Part shown: positions 34,489-43,701 of the stretch, piece by piece
Layout of the letters: every line of letters starts with the position of its first letter
Numbering within the stretch: the stretch's first letter is position 1
Assembly (NCBI RefSeq): GCF_005280195.1
Contig: NZ_SZPR01000008.1
Span: 593,346-657,345, forward strand
From: Streptomyces galbus
GTDB lineage: Bacteria; Actinomycetota; Actinomycetes; Streptomycetales; Streptomycetaceae
Length of the DNA: 64,000 nt
Direction of reading: 5' to 3'
The notes under the pieces: generated by a model
Told to the model about the DNA's origin: nothing
The model's input: only the letters and a program-made list of their open reading frames with translations
Databases searched by the model: none
Program-made: the position numbers and the translations under genes

Positions 34489-35643
34489 ATGGCCGACATC
34501 ACCCGGCGCCTGGGCTGGCGCCACCTGCGCGGCGCGCCGACGGCGCACGTCCGGCACCACCGCTCGGGCCGGCTGGTGCACGACGGTCCGGGACTGAGCT
34601 TCTGGTACCGCTCCCTGACCGCCGCGCTGTCCGAGGTCCCGGTCGACGACCGCGAGCTGGCGATGACCTTCCGCGCCCGGACGGCCGACTTCCAGGACGT
34701 GGCGGTGCAGGCCACCGTGACCTACCGGATCGGCGACCCGGCCCTCGCCGCCGCGCGCCTGGACTTCTCCATCGACCCGGACACCGGGATCTGGCGCGGC
34801 GCGCCCCTGGAACAGCTCGGCACGCTGCTGACCGAGACGGCCCAGCAGCACGCGCTGGCGGTCCTCGCCCGGACACCGCTGGCGTCGGCGCTGGTCGACG
34901 GGGTCGGCGCGGTGCGCGACCGGATCGCGGCGGGCCTGGCCGCCGAGCCGAGGCTGCCGGCCACCGGCATCGAGGTCGTCGCCGTCCGGGTCGTGGCGCT
35001 GCGCCCCGAGCCGGAGGTAGAGCGGGCGCTGCGCACCCCGGCCCGCGAGCAGATCCAGCAGGAGGCCGACCGGGCCACCTACGAGCGGCGCGCGGTGGCG
35101 GTCGAGCGCGAGCGCGCCATCGCCGAGAACGAACTGGCCAGCAAGATCGAACTGGCGCGGCGCGAGGAGCGCCTCGTCGAGCAGCGCGGCACCAACACCC
35201 GCCGCGAGGCCGAGGAGGGCGCGGCCGCCGACAAGGTGCGCGCCGAGGCGGAGGCGTCCCGCGCGGTACGGCTCGCCGAGGCCGAGGCGGCCCGGCAGGT
35301 GGCGCTGGCCGACGCCGAGGCACAGCGCACGGAGCGGCTGGCGGAGGCGGAGGCGACCCGCACGGCCCGGCTCGCCCGCGCGGAGGCCGAGGCGGCCCGC
35401 GCGGTGGGCGAGGCCCGGGCCCAGGCCCAGGCGGCCTGGCTGCGGGTCCACGCCGACGTGGACGTGGCGGTGCTGCACGCGCTCACCGGCACCCGGCTGG
35501 CGGAGAACCTGCCGCACATCGACAGCGTCACCGTCTCCCCCGACGTGCTCACCGGGCTGATCAGCCGGCTCGCGGGCGGAGCGTCGACCGGGCGGGGCGG
35601 GCCCGGCGTGGCCGACGGGACACCCCCCGGGGGCCGCGGGTGA
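34489..35643 (+). CDS. SPFH/band-7 domain protein with long alanine-glutamate coiled coil
   Basis: 384 aa. ATG 34489 with GAGGGGG upstream. A band-7-like beta/alpha domain covers about residues 15-185 (ELAMTFRARTADFQDVAVQATVTYRI). From about 190 to 310 is a repetitive charged helix (AEAEASRAVRLAEAEAARQVALADAEAQ and variants), as in flotillins and prohibitins. There is no clear N-terminal TM, so membrane contact may be peripheral. The C-tail is disordered. It overlaps the next gene by 4 nt. Probably an oligomeric scaffold; the specific role is unknown. Confidence 0.85.
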   Translation: MADITRRLGWRHLRGAPTAHVRHHRSGRLVHDGPGLSFWYRSLTAALSEVPVDDRELAMTFRARTADFQDVAVQATVTYRIGDPALAAARLDFSIDPDTGIWRGAPLEQLGTLLTETAQQHALAVLARTPLASALVDGVGAVRDRIAAGLAAEPRLPATGIEVVAVRVVALRPEPEVERALRTPAREQIQQEADRATYERRAVAVERERAIAENELASKIELARREERLVEQRGTNTRREAEEGAAADKVRAEAEASRAVRLAEAEAARQVALADAEAQRTERLAEAEATRTARLARAEAEAARAVGEARAQAQAAWLRVHADVDVAVLHALTGTRLAENLPHIDSVTVSPDVLTGLISRLAGGASTGRGGPGVADGTPPGGRG

Positions 35644-36539
35644 GCCTGGCCCCGCGGGCCGTGCTGGTCCACCGCACCACGGAGTACGAGGAGCTGGTGG
35701 CCCGGCACGGCACGCACGGCCAGGCGGCCTTCTTCCTCGCCTCGCGGGGCCGGGACATCGAGGAGGTCGCCGAGCGCCACCACCGCACCCGCCGGGCGCT
35801 GGCGGAGGTGACGGCGGCGGTCCCGCTGCGCTGGCGCCAGTCCCTGGTGGAGCGCGCCGACCTGGACCGGTTCCTGTTCGCGCCGGAGGACGTGGTGGTC
35901 GTCGTCGGGCAGGACGGGCTGGTGGCGAACGTCGCCAAGTACCTGTCGGACCAGCCGGTGATCGGCATCGACACCGACCCGGGGCGCAATCCCGGCGTGC
36001 TGGTCCGGCACGCCCCGGCCGACGCGGCGGCGCTGATCCCGGGGGCGCTGCAGGGCCGCGCGCCGACGGCCGGGCTGACCATGGTCGAGGCGGTGGCCGA
36101 CGACACCCAGCGCCTCGTGGCCCTCAACGAGGTGTACCTCGGCGCCGCCGGTCACCGGACCGCCCGCTACCGCCTGGGCCTCGAGGGCGACGGGGGTGTC
36201 GTCGAGGCCCAGGCCTCCTCGGGGGTGCTGGTCGGCACCGGCACCGGCGCGACCGGCTGGATCCGCTCGGTGTGGCAGGAGCGGCACGCCTCGCTGCGGC
36301 TGCCCGCGCCGACGGAGGACCGCCTGCTGTGGTTCGTGCGCGAGGCGTGGCCCTCCCCCGCGACCGGCACCGCGCTGGTCGCCGGGGAGCTGACGGCCGC
36401 CGCCCGGCTGCGCCTGACGGTCGAGTCGGAGCGGCTGGTCGTCTTCGGCGACGGCATGGAGAGCGACGCCCTCGACCTCACCTGGGGCCAGACGGTCGAG
36501 GTGGGGGTGTGCGCCCGGCGCCTGCGCCTGGTGGACTGA
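35640..36539 (+). CDS. NAD kinase-like (DAGK/PPNK fold) protein
   Basis: 299 aa. The fold of ATP-NAD kinases is suggested by VVVVVGQDGLVANVAKYL (GQDG where NAD kinases have GGDG), LNEVYLG and VGTGTGATGWIRS (equivalent to the TPTGSTAY loop). The GGDG motif is altered, so catalytic activity is uncertain. It starts inside the stop of the SPFH gene (GTGA), so the two products are almost surely coupled. Streptomyces has separate canonical NAD kinases, so this is likely a specialised paralogue or sensor. Confidence 0.75.
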   Translation: MSLAPRAVLVHRTTEYEELVARHGTHGQAAFFLASRGRDIEEVAERHHRTRRALAEVTAAVPLRWRQSLVERADLDRFLFAPEDVVVVVGQDGLVANVAKYLSDQPVIGIDTDPGRNPGVLVRHAPADAAALIPGALQGRAPTAGLTMVEAVADDTQRLVALNEVYLGAAGHRTARYRLGLEGDGGVVEAQASSGVLVGTGTGATGWIRSVWQERHASLRLPAPTEDRLLWFVREAWPSPATGTALVAGELTAAARLRLTVESERLVVFGDGMESDALDLTWGQTVEVGVCARRLRLVD

Positions 36540-36540
36540 G

Positions 36541-36597
36541 GCCCGCCGCCCGCACCCGGTGGACCGGGACCCGGTCGACCGGACGCGGGCGGCGGGC
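36541..36597. terminator. Bidirectional hairpin terminator
   Basis: Perfect 13-bp arms GCCCGCCGCCCGC / GCGGGCGGCGGGC between the convergent NAD-kinase-like and Pnkp genes; the loop contains further short inverted repeats. Confidence 0.75.
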
Positions 36598-36607
36598 CCG
36601 CGGCCGG

Positions 36608-39151
36608 TCACAGCCGCGGGTCGACCGGCTCCGACTCCAGCGCCAGCACCCCGAACACCGCCTCGTGCACCCGCCACAGCGGCTCGCCCCCGGCCAGCCG
36701 GTCCAGGGCCTCCAGTCCCAGGGCGTACTCGCGCAGCGCCAGGGACCGCTTGTGCTGCAGGAAGCGGCCCCGCAGCCGGGCGAGGTGGTCGGGGCGGGTG
36801 TACTCCGGGCCGTAGATGATCCGCAGGTACTCCCGGCCCCGGCACTTCACGCCCGGCTGCACCAGGCGGCCCTCGCCGTCGCGGACCAGCGCGCCGACCG
36901 GCTTGACGACCATGCCCTCGCCGCCGCGGCCGGTCATCTCCAGCCACCAGTCGACGCCCGCCCGGACCGACTCCGGGGCACCGGTGTCGACGTACAGGCG
37001 CCGGGTGGTGTGCAGCAGGCCGCTGCCGTCGTGCTCCACCAGCCGGTCCAGCAGGGCGAGCTGCTCGTCGTGCGGCAGGCCCGCGAGGCTGCGCCCCTGG
37101 ACCGCGAGGACCTGGAACGGCGCGAGCCGCACGCCGTCCAGGCCGTCGGTGGGCCAGCAGTAGTGGCGGTAGGCGGCGGTGAACGCGGCCGCGTCGGCGG
37201 CCCGTTCCTGCTGCCGGGACAGCAGGCCGCCGACGTCCACCCCGCGCGCCGCCGCGCCCCGCAGCGCCGCCAGCGCGTCCGGGAACACCGCGCCGGACGC
37301 GGCGCCGACCGCGGCGTACTGCGCGCGCAGCAGCCCGGACGCCTTCAGCGACCAGGGCATCAACTCGGCGTCCAGCAGCAGCCAGTCGGTGTCCAGCTCC
37401 GTCCACAGGCCGGCCGCGCCGACCGCGGCCCGGAGCCGGTCCAGGACCGCCTCCGTGGTCGCCGGGTCGTCGAAGAAGGGGCGGCCGGTACGGGTGTACA
37501 GCGAGCCCGTCGGGCCGTCGACGCCGAACCGCCTGCGGGCCGCCTCCGCGTCGCGGCACACCAGCGCCACGGCCCGCGAGCCCATGTGCTTCTCCTCGCA
37601 CACGACCCGCTCGACCCCGTCGGCGGCGTACTGCGCGAACGCCTCCAGCGGGTGCTCCAGGTAGCCCTCCACCTTCGAGGTGGCCGTCGGCGCCATGGTC
37701 GGCGGCAGGTACGGCAGCAGCCGCGGGTCGACCGCGAAGCGGCTCATCACCTCCAGGGCGGCCGCCGCGTTCTCCTCGCGCAGCGTGATGCGCGGCTGGT
37801 GGCGCGTCTCGACGACCCGCCGCCCCTGCACGTCCGCCAGGTCCAGCGGCCGTCCGTCCTGACCGCCGGGCGCCTCGGAGCGCAGCGGCTTCGCCGGCTC
37901 GTACCAGACCCGCTCCGCCGGTACGTCGACCAGCTCGCGCTCCGGCCAGCGCAGCGCGGTCAGCTTGCCGCCGAAGACGGCGCCGGTGTCCAGGCAGATG
38001 GTGTTGTTCAGCCAGGTCGCCTCGGGGACGGGGGTGTGGCCGTAGACCACGGCGGCCCGGCCGCGGTAGTCCTCGGCCCACGGGTAGCGCACCGGCAGCC
38101 CGAACTCGTCGGTCTCCCCGGTCGTCTCGCCGTACAGGGCGTGCGAGCGGACCCGGCCGGAGGTGCGGCCGTGGTACTTCTCGGGCAGGCCCGCGTGGCA
38201 GACCACCAGCCGGCCGCCGTCCAGGACGTAGTGGCTGACCAGCGAGTCGATGAACTCCCGTACCTCGGCGACGAACTCCTCGCTCTCGCCCGCCATCTGC
38301 GCGACGGTCTCGGCGAGTCCGTGGGTGTGCTGGACCTTGCGGCCCTTGAGGTGGCGGCCGTACTTGTTCTCGTGGTTGCCGGGCACGCACAGGGCGTTGC
38401 CCGACTTCACCATCGCCATCACCCGGCGCAGCACGCCCGGGCTGTCCGGGCCGCGGTCGACGAGGTCGCCGACGAAGACCGCGGTGCGGCCGCCGGGGTG
38501 CACGCCGTCGACGTAGCCCAGTTTGCCGAGCAGCGCCTCCAGTTCGGACGCGCAGCCGTGGACGTCGCCGATGATGTCGAAGGGCCCGCTCAGGTGGGTC
38601 AGGTCGTTGAAGCGCTTCTCGGTGACGACGGTGGCGTGCTCGACCTCCTCCACGCCGCGCAGCACGTGCACCTTGCGGAAGCCCTCGCGCTCCAGGTGGC
38701 GCAGGGAGGACCGCAGTTCGCGGGTGTGGCGGCGCACGACCCGGCGGGGCAGGTCGGCGCGGTCGGGGCGGGCGGCGTTGCGCTCGGCGCACACCTCCTC
38801 GGGCACGTCGAGGACGATCGCGACGGGCAGCACGTCGTACTGCCGGGCCAGGTCGATCAGTTGCCGGCGGGCCTCCTTCTGCACGCTGGTGGCGTCGACG
38901 ACGGTGCGCCGGCCGGCCGCGAGGCGCTTGCCCGCGATGTAGTGCAGGACGTCGAAGGCGTCCCGGGTGGCGCTCTGGTCGTTCTCGTCGTCGCTGACCA
39001 GGCCGCGGCAGAAGTCGGAGGAGATGACCTCGGTCGGCTTGAAGTGGCGGCGGGCGAACGTCGACTTGCCGGAGCCGGAGGCGCCGACGAGCACGACGAG
39101 GGAGAGGTCGGTGACGGGCAGGACCCGTCCCCGGGTGGTCCCGGTGGTCAT
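36608..39151 (-). CDS. pnkp: Bacterial polynucleotide kinase-phosphatase (Pnkp), RNA repair
   Basis: 847 aa three-module enzyme. The 5'-OH polynucleotide kinase has P-loop GASGSGKS (23-30). A central calcineurin-like 2',3'-phosphatase follows (DIIGDVHGC at 192-200, GDLVDRGPDS, GNHENK, YGHTPV). The C-terminal ligase/adenylyltransferase has the EEKHMGSR nucleophile motif. With Hen1 it heals and seals tRNAs cut by ribotoxins such as colicin-type nucleases. The start overlaps the hen1 stop (ATG at 39151 within TCATG on the plus strand), so the pair is translationally coupled. Length matches the known family (about 850 aa). Confidence 0.95.
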   Translation of the reverse strand: MTTGTTRGRVLPVTDLSLVVLVGASGSGKSTFARRHFKPTEVISSDFCRGLVSDDENDQSATRDAFDVLHYIAGKRLAAGRRTVVDATSVQKEARRQLIDLARQYDVLPVAIVLDVPEEVCAERNAARPDRADLPRRVVRRHTRELRSSLRHLEREGFRKVHVLRGVEEVEHATVVTEKRFNDLTHLSGPFDIIGDVHGCASELEALLGKLGYVDGVHPGGRTAVFVGDLVDRGPDSPGVLRRVMAMVKSGNALCVPGNHENKYGRHLKGRKVQHTHGLAETVAQMAGESEEFVAEVREFIDSLVSHYVLDGGRLVVCHAGLPEKYHGRTSGRVRSHALYGETTGETDEFGLPVRYPWAEDYRGRAAVVYGHTPVPEATWLNNTICLDTGAVFGGKLTALRWPERELVDVPAERVWYEPAKPLRSEAPGGQDGRPLDLADVQGRRVVETRHQPRITLREENAAAALEVMSRFAVDPRLLPYLPPTMAPTATSKVEGYLEHPLEAFAQYAADGVERVVCEEKHMGSRAVALVCRDAEAARRRFGVDGPTGSLYTRTGRPFFDDPATTEAVLDRLRAAVGAAGLWTELDTDWLLLDAELMPWSLKASGLLRAQYAAVGAASGAVFPDALAALRGAAARGVDVGGLLSRQQERAADAAAFTAAYRHYCWPTDGLDGVRLAPFQVLAVQGRSLAGLPHDEQLALLDRLVEHDGSGLLHTTRRLYVDTGAPESVRAGVDWWLEMTGRGGEGMVVKPVGALVRDGEGRLVQPGVKCRGREYLRIIYGPEYTRPDHLARLRGRFLQHKRSLALREYALGLEALDRLAGGEPLWRVHEAVFGVLALESEPVDPRL

Positions 39152-40611
39152 GCGGCCTTCGCCTCCTTCACGGTCCTGGCGACGAACAGGGCGAGCTGGG
39201 TGGGCGGCCCCACCTCGGGGTCGTCCGGTCCGACGGGCCGGAACTCCACGTCGTAGCCGTGCCGTTCGGCCACCGCGCCGGCCCAGGCGCGGAACTCGGC
39301 GCGGGTCCACTCGAAGCGGTGGTCGCCGTGCCGCACGTGCCCGGCCGGGAGGGACTCCCAGCGGACGTTGTACTCGACGTTCGGGGTGGTCACGACCACG
39401 GTGCGCGGGCGGGCGTGCCCGAACACGGCGTACTCCAGCGCGGGCAGCCGGGGCAGGTCGAGGTGTTCGACGACCTCGCTGAGCACGGCCGCGTCGTAGC
39501 CCTTGAGCCGGTTGTCGGTGTAGGCGAGCGAGCCCTGCAGCAGCCGGACCCGGGCCGCCTGCCGCTCGCCCAGGCGGTCCAGCTTCAGGCGCCGCGCGGC
39601 GATGGCGAGCGCCCGCACGGACACGTCCATGCCGACGACCTCGGTGAACCGGACGTCCCGGAGCAGTTCCTGCACCAACTGGCCCTGCCCGCAGCCCAGG
39701 TCGAGCACCCGGGCGGCGCCGGACTCCGTCAGGGCGGTGAGGATCGCCTCGCGGCGCAGCACGGCCAGCGGGGTCGGCTTCTCCTCCGTCTCGGTGTCCT
39801 CGCCGACCGCGTTGTCGATCTCCTCGACCTCGCTGTCGTCGGTCTCGGCCAGCCGCACCAGCTCCAGCCGCTCGTTGGCCTGCCGGGTCAGCGACCAGCG
39901 GCGGGACAGGTAGCGGCTGGTGATCAGCTTCTGCTCCGGGTGGCCGGGCAGCCAGCCCTCGCCGGCCCGCAGCAGCTTGTCGACCTCGTCGGGCGCGACC
40001 CAGTAGTGCTTGGCGTCGTCGAGGACCGGCAGCAGCACGTACAGGTGCCGCAGGGCCGCCGACAGGGTCAGCTCCGCCGACTCCAGGGCGAGGCGCACGT
40101 AGCGCGAGTCGCCCCACTCGGGGAACTCGGTGTCCAGCGGGACCGGTTCGGCGGTCACCGTCCAGCCCAGCGGCTCGAACAGGCGCCGGACGAGGCCGGG
40201 GCCGCCGCGGGCGGGCAGCGCGGGCACCTCGACGCGCAGCGGCAGCGGCTCGGCGGCCCGCTCGGGGCGTGCGGTGCACACGCCGCGCAGGGCGCTGGAG
40301 AAGACGGCGCTCAGCGCGACCGCGAGCAGCGAGGAGGCCGCGTAGGGGCGGTCGTTGACGTACTGGGCGAGTGCCGCGTCGGGGGCCCCGCCGCGGTTCT
40401 TGCCCCGGCCGCGCCGGACCAGGGCCACCGGGTCCACCTCCAGCAGCAGCGCCGCGGTGCAGCGCTGAGGGTCCGCCTCGGGGTACAGGACGTGCGCCCT
40501 GCCGTAGGAGGTGGAGAACGCCTGCGCCCGGTCGGGGTGCTTGTGCAGCAGGAACCCGAGGTCGGTGGCGGGGCGTTCCGGGGTACCGGTGGTACTGATC
40601 GTCAGGAACAC
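39148..40611 (-). CDS. hen1: 3'-terminal RNA ribose 2'-O-methyltransferase Hen1
   Basis: 487 aa. The N-terminal half is the bacterial Hen1 ligase-activating domain (MFLTISTTGTPERPATDLGFLLHKHP), which also stimulates Pnkp ligation. The C-terminal half is a SAM methyltransferase (VLDLGCGQGQLV) with the Hen1 metal-binding set SEVVEHLD and GDHRFEW. It methylates the repaired RNA 3' end so that the sealed tRNA resists re-cleavage. First gene of the leftward hen1-pnkp operon. ATG 40611. Confidence 0.95.
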   Translation of the reverse strand: MFLTISTTGTPERPATDLGFLLHKHPDRAQAFSTSYGRAHVLYPEADPQRCTAALLLEVDPVALVRRGRGKNRGGAPDAALAQYVNDRPYAASSLLAVALSAVFSSALRGVCTARPERAAEPLPLRVEVPALPARGGPGLVRRLFEPLGWTVTAEPVPLDTEFPEWGDSRYVRLALESAELTLSAALRHLYVLLPVLDDAKHYWVAPDEVDKLLRAGEGWLPGHPEQKLITSRYLSRRWSLTRQANERLELVRLAETDDSEVEEIDNAVGEDTETEEKPTPLAVLRREAILTALTESGAARVLDLGCGQGQLVQELLRDVRFTEVVGMDVSVRALAIAARRLKLDRLGERQAARVRLLQGSLAYTDNRLKGYDAAVLSEVVEHLDLPRLPALEYAVFGHARPRTVVVTTPNVEYNVRWESLPAGHVRHGDHRFEWTRAEFRAWAGAVAERHGYDVEFRPVGPDDPEVGPPTQLALFVARTVKEAKAA

Positions 40612-40733
40612 GGTGGCCTGGCCTCAACGTATGGGATGAGCTGCGGCGTTCGCCGCAGCGGGGTCGAGCGTGCCCCCAACGTACCGTCGGGTTGTCGTAC
40701 GCACTGCTGAATATTTCGCGGCGGCCCGGGCCC

Positions 40734-41666
40734 CTAGGGAGCCGCTTTCCAGGCACTGACGCCCAGCTCGCCCGTGGTGCCGAGGTCGAGGTGGGGCGTC
40801 ACGGTCACCGGGTCGGCGCCGGGCCGGGCGCGCACCCGCACGTAGGGGACGTCCACGGCGTCGCCGGAGCCGGTGGTGTTGCGCCACATCAGTCCGGCGC
40901 TCGCGCTGCGGCCCGGTGCGAGCGTGAGGGGGCGGGGCGGGTCGTCGAAGCCGGTGACGGTGGCGATGCCGCCGCTGCCGTGCAGGACGCGGACGCCGTG
41001 GACCGGCTCGCGGTCCGCGTCCAGGAGGGTCAGGTCCGGGTAGCCGTCGAGGAGGACCGCGCGGGTGCCGCAGTTGTCCAGGCGCAGGCCGACCACGCGC
41101 AGGCCCATCGCGGCGTCGCCGTCGTCCGCGGTGACGCGGATCCCGGTGGGCGGGCAGACGCCGGGCGGGGCGGGCGCCTCGTTCGCGGGCACCTTGGTCA
41201 CCCGCAGGACCTTCACCCGGGTCACGGGGGACGCGCCCGGCGGCAGCTCCTCCAGGGCGACCGTGCCGCGCACGGTACGGCCGGGGCCGACGCCCGGGAC
41301 GGTCCGCGTCCGGTTGTCCATCGCCTCACCGGCGTCCGTGGCGAAGGTGAAGACGATGGTGTAGGTCATCGCCACGGTCGCGCTGTTGGTCACCTCGTAG
41401 GCGGCCGAGACGCGCGGGGCGCCCGGGGTGCCGGTGGGCAGCGGGTCGGCGTGGACGCCGTGGCCGCCGCGCGTCGGGGACGGGCCCGGGGTGAGGCTCG
41501 GGAGGGTGACGGAGGTGACGCGGACACCGTCCACGGGCGGGTCGGTGACCGTGCCGCGCGCGGCCGCGCCGGCTGCGGGGCCACCGGGGTGGGCGGTGCC
41601 GCAGGCCGTCAGCAGCAGGGCCGCGGCGGCGAGGGCCGGGAGCAGGAGGGGTGCGGGGCGGGGCAT
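40734..41666 (-). CDS. Lipoprotein with C-terminal DUF4232
   Basis: 310 aa. Signal peptide with lipobox LLTAC places Cys22 at the membrane surface. A Thr/Pro/Gly-rich linker leads to two beta-rich domains. The second (CPPTGIRVTADDGDAAMGLRVVGLRLDNCGTRAVLLDGYPDLTLLD) fits the DUF4232 pattern, including the GYP motif and paired Cys. Function unknown; such lipoproteins are common and often strain-variable in Streptomyces. Monocistronic, diverging from nothing obvious. Confidence 0.75.
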   Translation of the reverse strand: MPRPAPLLLPALAAAALLLTACGTAHPGGPAAGAAARGTVTDPPVDGVRVTSVTLPSLTPGPSPTRGGHGVHADPLPTGTPGAPRVSAAYEVTNSATVAMTYTIVFTFATDAGEAMDNRTRTVPGVGPGRTVRGTVALEELPPGASPVTRVKVLRVTKVPANEAPAPPGVCPPTGIRVTADDGDAAMGLRVVGLRLDNCGTRAVLLDGYPDLTLLDADREPVHGVRVLHGSGGIATVTGFDDPPRPLTLAPGRSASAGLMWRNTTGSGDAVDVPYVRVRARPGADPVTVTPHLDLGTTGELGVSAWKAAP

Positions 41667-41733
41667 CCCGTCACCTCATCAGGGCACCGGCCCCGAGGAG
41701 GTGACGGAAGCCACAGCTCCGGTCACAGCACTG

Positions 41734-42654
41734 TCACAGCTGGGACTGCACCTGGGAGGCGATCAGCTCCAGGTGGTCCAGGTCGGCGAGGTCCAGGACC
41801 TGGAGGTAGAACCGGCGGGAGCCCACCTCGGCGTAGCGGCCGATCTTGTCGACGACCTCCGCCGGGGAGCCGGCCAGTCCGTTGGCCTTCAGCTCGTCGA
41901 CCTCGCGGCCGATGGCGGCGGCGCGGCGGGCGACCTCCTGGTCGTCCTTGCCCACGCAGACCACCAGCGCGTTGGACAGGACCAGCTCGTCGGCGTCGCG
42001 GCCGGCCGCGCGCGCGGCCTCCCGGACCCGGCCGAACTGCCGCTCGCTGTCCTCGACCGAGGAGAACGGCATGTTGAACTCGTCGGCGTAGCGGGCGGCG
42101 AGCCGCGGGGTGCGCTGCGCGCCGTGGCCGCCGATCAGCACCGGGATCTTCTCCTGGGCGGGCTTGGGCAGCGCGGGCGAGCCGGTGAGGTCGTAGTGCT
42201 CGCCGTGGAAGTCGTAGGTCTGGCCGGGCGGGGTGCCCCACAGGCCGGTGACGATCTCGAGCTGCTCCTCCAGGCGGCCGAACTTCTCCTTCGGGAAGGG
42301 GATGCCGTACGCCGTGTGCTCCTCCTCGAACCAGCCGGCGCCGAGGCCGAGTTCGACGCGGCCACCGGACATCTGGTCGACCTGGGCGACCTGGATGGCG
42401 AGCACGCCGGGCAGGCGGAAGGTGGCGGCGGTCATCAGGGTGCCGAGGCGGATGCGCCGGGTCTCGCGGGCCAGTCCGGCGAGGGTGATCCAGGCGTCGG
42501 TGGGGCCGGGCCGGCCGTCCACGTCGCCCATCTTCAGGTAGTGGTCGGAGCGGAAGAAGGCGTCGAAGCCGAGGTCCTCGGTGGCCTTCGCCACGGTGAG
42601 CAGGGTGTCGTAGGTGGCGCCCTGCTGGGGCTCGGTGAAGATGCGAAGATCCAT
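41734..42654 (-). CDS. LLM-class F420-dependent oxidoreductase
   Basis: 306 aa luciferase-like TIM-barrel. MDLRIFTEPQQGATYDTLL, FFRSDHYLKMGD and GRVELGLGAGWFEEEHTAYGI are typical of the F420-binding branch found in actinobacteria. ATG 42654 gives the conserved N-terminus; ATG 42663 is an alternative. Substrate unknown. Transcribed alone in front of the DUF4232 lipoprotein gene (67-bp gap). Confidence 0.88.
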   Translation of the reverse strand: MDLRIFTEPQQGATYDTLLTVAKATEDLGFDAFFRSDHYLKMGDVDGRPGPTDAWITLAGLARETRRIRLGTLMTAATFRLPGVLAIQVAQVDQMSGGRVELGLGAGWFEEEHTAYGIPFPKEKFGRLEEQLEIVTGLWGTPPGQTYDFHGEHYDLTGSPALPKPAQEKIPVLIGGHGAQRTPRLAARYADEFNMPFSSVEDSERQFGRVREAARAAGRDADELVLSNALVVCVGKDDQEVARRAAAIGREVDELKANGLAGSPAEVVDKIGRYAEVGSRRFYLQVLDLADLDHLELIASQVQSQL

Positions 42655-42730
42655 GCCTCCCATCCTGCCTCCCGGGCCGGCGCCCGGCCCCACCGGTCCC
42701 CCGTGTCGCGGATCCTCGGCGACCTGCGGC

Positions 42731-43189
42731 TCACCGCTCCGGCAGGGCCTCCTCGCGGGCCGCCAGTTTGCGGAGCATCTCCAGGACGCGGTCGCGGGAC
42801 TCGTCGGCGGCGTCGATGGACTCGATGCACTGCCAGTACGTGCCCTCGTCGACGCTGCCGGCCAGACCCACCAGGACGATGCCGATCTCGCCGAGCAGTC
42901 CGCCGAGGGACAGCAGCGTCTCCCGGGCGTCGTCCAGCTCGGTGAGGCGGGCCGCCCGTAAGTCGCCCTCGTCGAGGTCGGGGGTGTCCAGCACCCCGCA
43001 GCCCCGGCCGGCCAGCTCGGTCAACCCCAGGGCCTCGCCGCGCAGTTCGGGCGGGCCGGAGACGGCCAGGCGGCTGCCGATCGCCTGGGCCAGGGTGTGC
43101 GCCTGCCACACCTCCGTCAGGATCTCCGCCTCGCCGACACTGCCCGCGAGCGCGCGCCTGCTCGCCCGGATGAGCCGCACCGCTTCCAT
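42731..43189 (-). CDS. DUF6099-like helical protein
   Basis: 152 aa, entirely helical by eye, no signal peptide. MEAVRLIRASRRALA, WQAHTLAQAIGSRLAV, GGLLGEIGIVLVGLAGSVDEGTYWQCIESIDAADES is the pattern I associate with DUF6099 in Streptomyces; this family call is from memory. Ends in an Arg/Glu-rich tail. Function unknown. The 167-bp gap upstream to the MazG-like gene is unusually AT-rich and probably holds its promoter. Confidence 0.65.
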   Translation of the reverse strand: MEAVRLIRASRRALAGSVGEAEILTEVWQAHTLAQAIGSRLAVSGPPELRGEALGLTELAGRGCGVLDTPDLDEGDLRAARLTELDDARETLLSLGGLLGEIGIVLVGLAGSVDEGTYWQCIESIDAADESRDRVLEMLRKLAAREEALPER

Positions 43190-43356
43190 GCGCCGCCCCC
43201 GTCCGTCCCCGGCGCGCGCCCCTCGCGCGTCCGACCGAACTCACGTGTCCACTACCCAGAGTGAGACACCTTGAGACCTGATACCAGAGAAAGACGGAAA
43301 ATACTGGACAACAAATCGGTCTCGAAGCGCCAATTGACTACTCTACGTAATCTCGA

Positions 43357-43701
43357 TCAGTTGTCGGTCCCGCCCACCGGGAACCGCGCTTCGTTGCGTT
43401 CGATCTTCGCGGCGAGCGCCGCGCGCGGGTCGATGCCCAGCACCTCGCACAGTTGCAGCAGATAGGCGAGGACGTCGGCGACCTCGTCGGTGACCCGGTG
43501 CGCGCTGTCCGGGTCGTCCATGACCCGCTCGGACTGCTCGGGGGTCAACCACTGGAAGATCTCGACCAGTTCGGCCGCCTCGACGCTGAGCGCGGAGACG
43601 AGGTTCTTGGGCGTGTGGTACGGCTGCCAGGAGCGGGCGGCGGCGAACTCGGCGAGCCGGCGCTGGAGCGCGGGCAGGTCGGGCGGGCTGTTCTCTGTCA
43701 C
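43357..43701 (-). CDS. MazG-like nucleotide pyrophosphohydrolase
   Basis: 114 aa. All-alpha NTP-PPase fold: metal-binding EAAELVEIFQW and DEVADVLAYLLQL motifs, N-terminal HTPKNLVSALSVEA. Short single-domain MazG proteins hydrolyse non-canonical (d)NTPs to monophosphates. GTG 43701 overlaps the stop of the ATPase gene, so it is the second gene of a two-gene operon. Confidence 0.9.
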   Translation of the reverse strand: MTENSPPDLPALQRRLAEFAAARSWQPYHTPKNLVSALSVEAAELVEIFQWLTPEQSERVMDDPDSAHRVTDEVADVLAYLLQLCEVLGIDPRAALAAKIERNEARFPVGGTDN

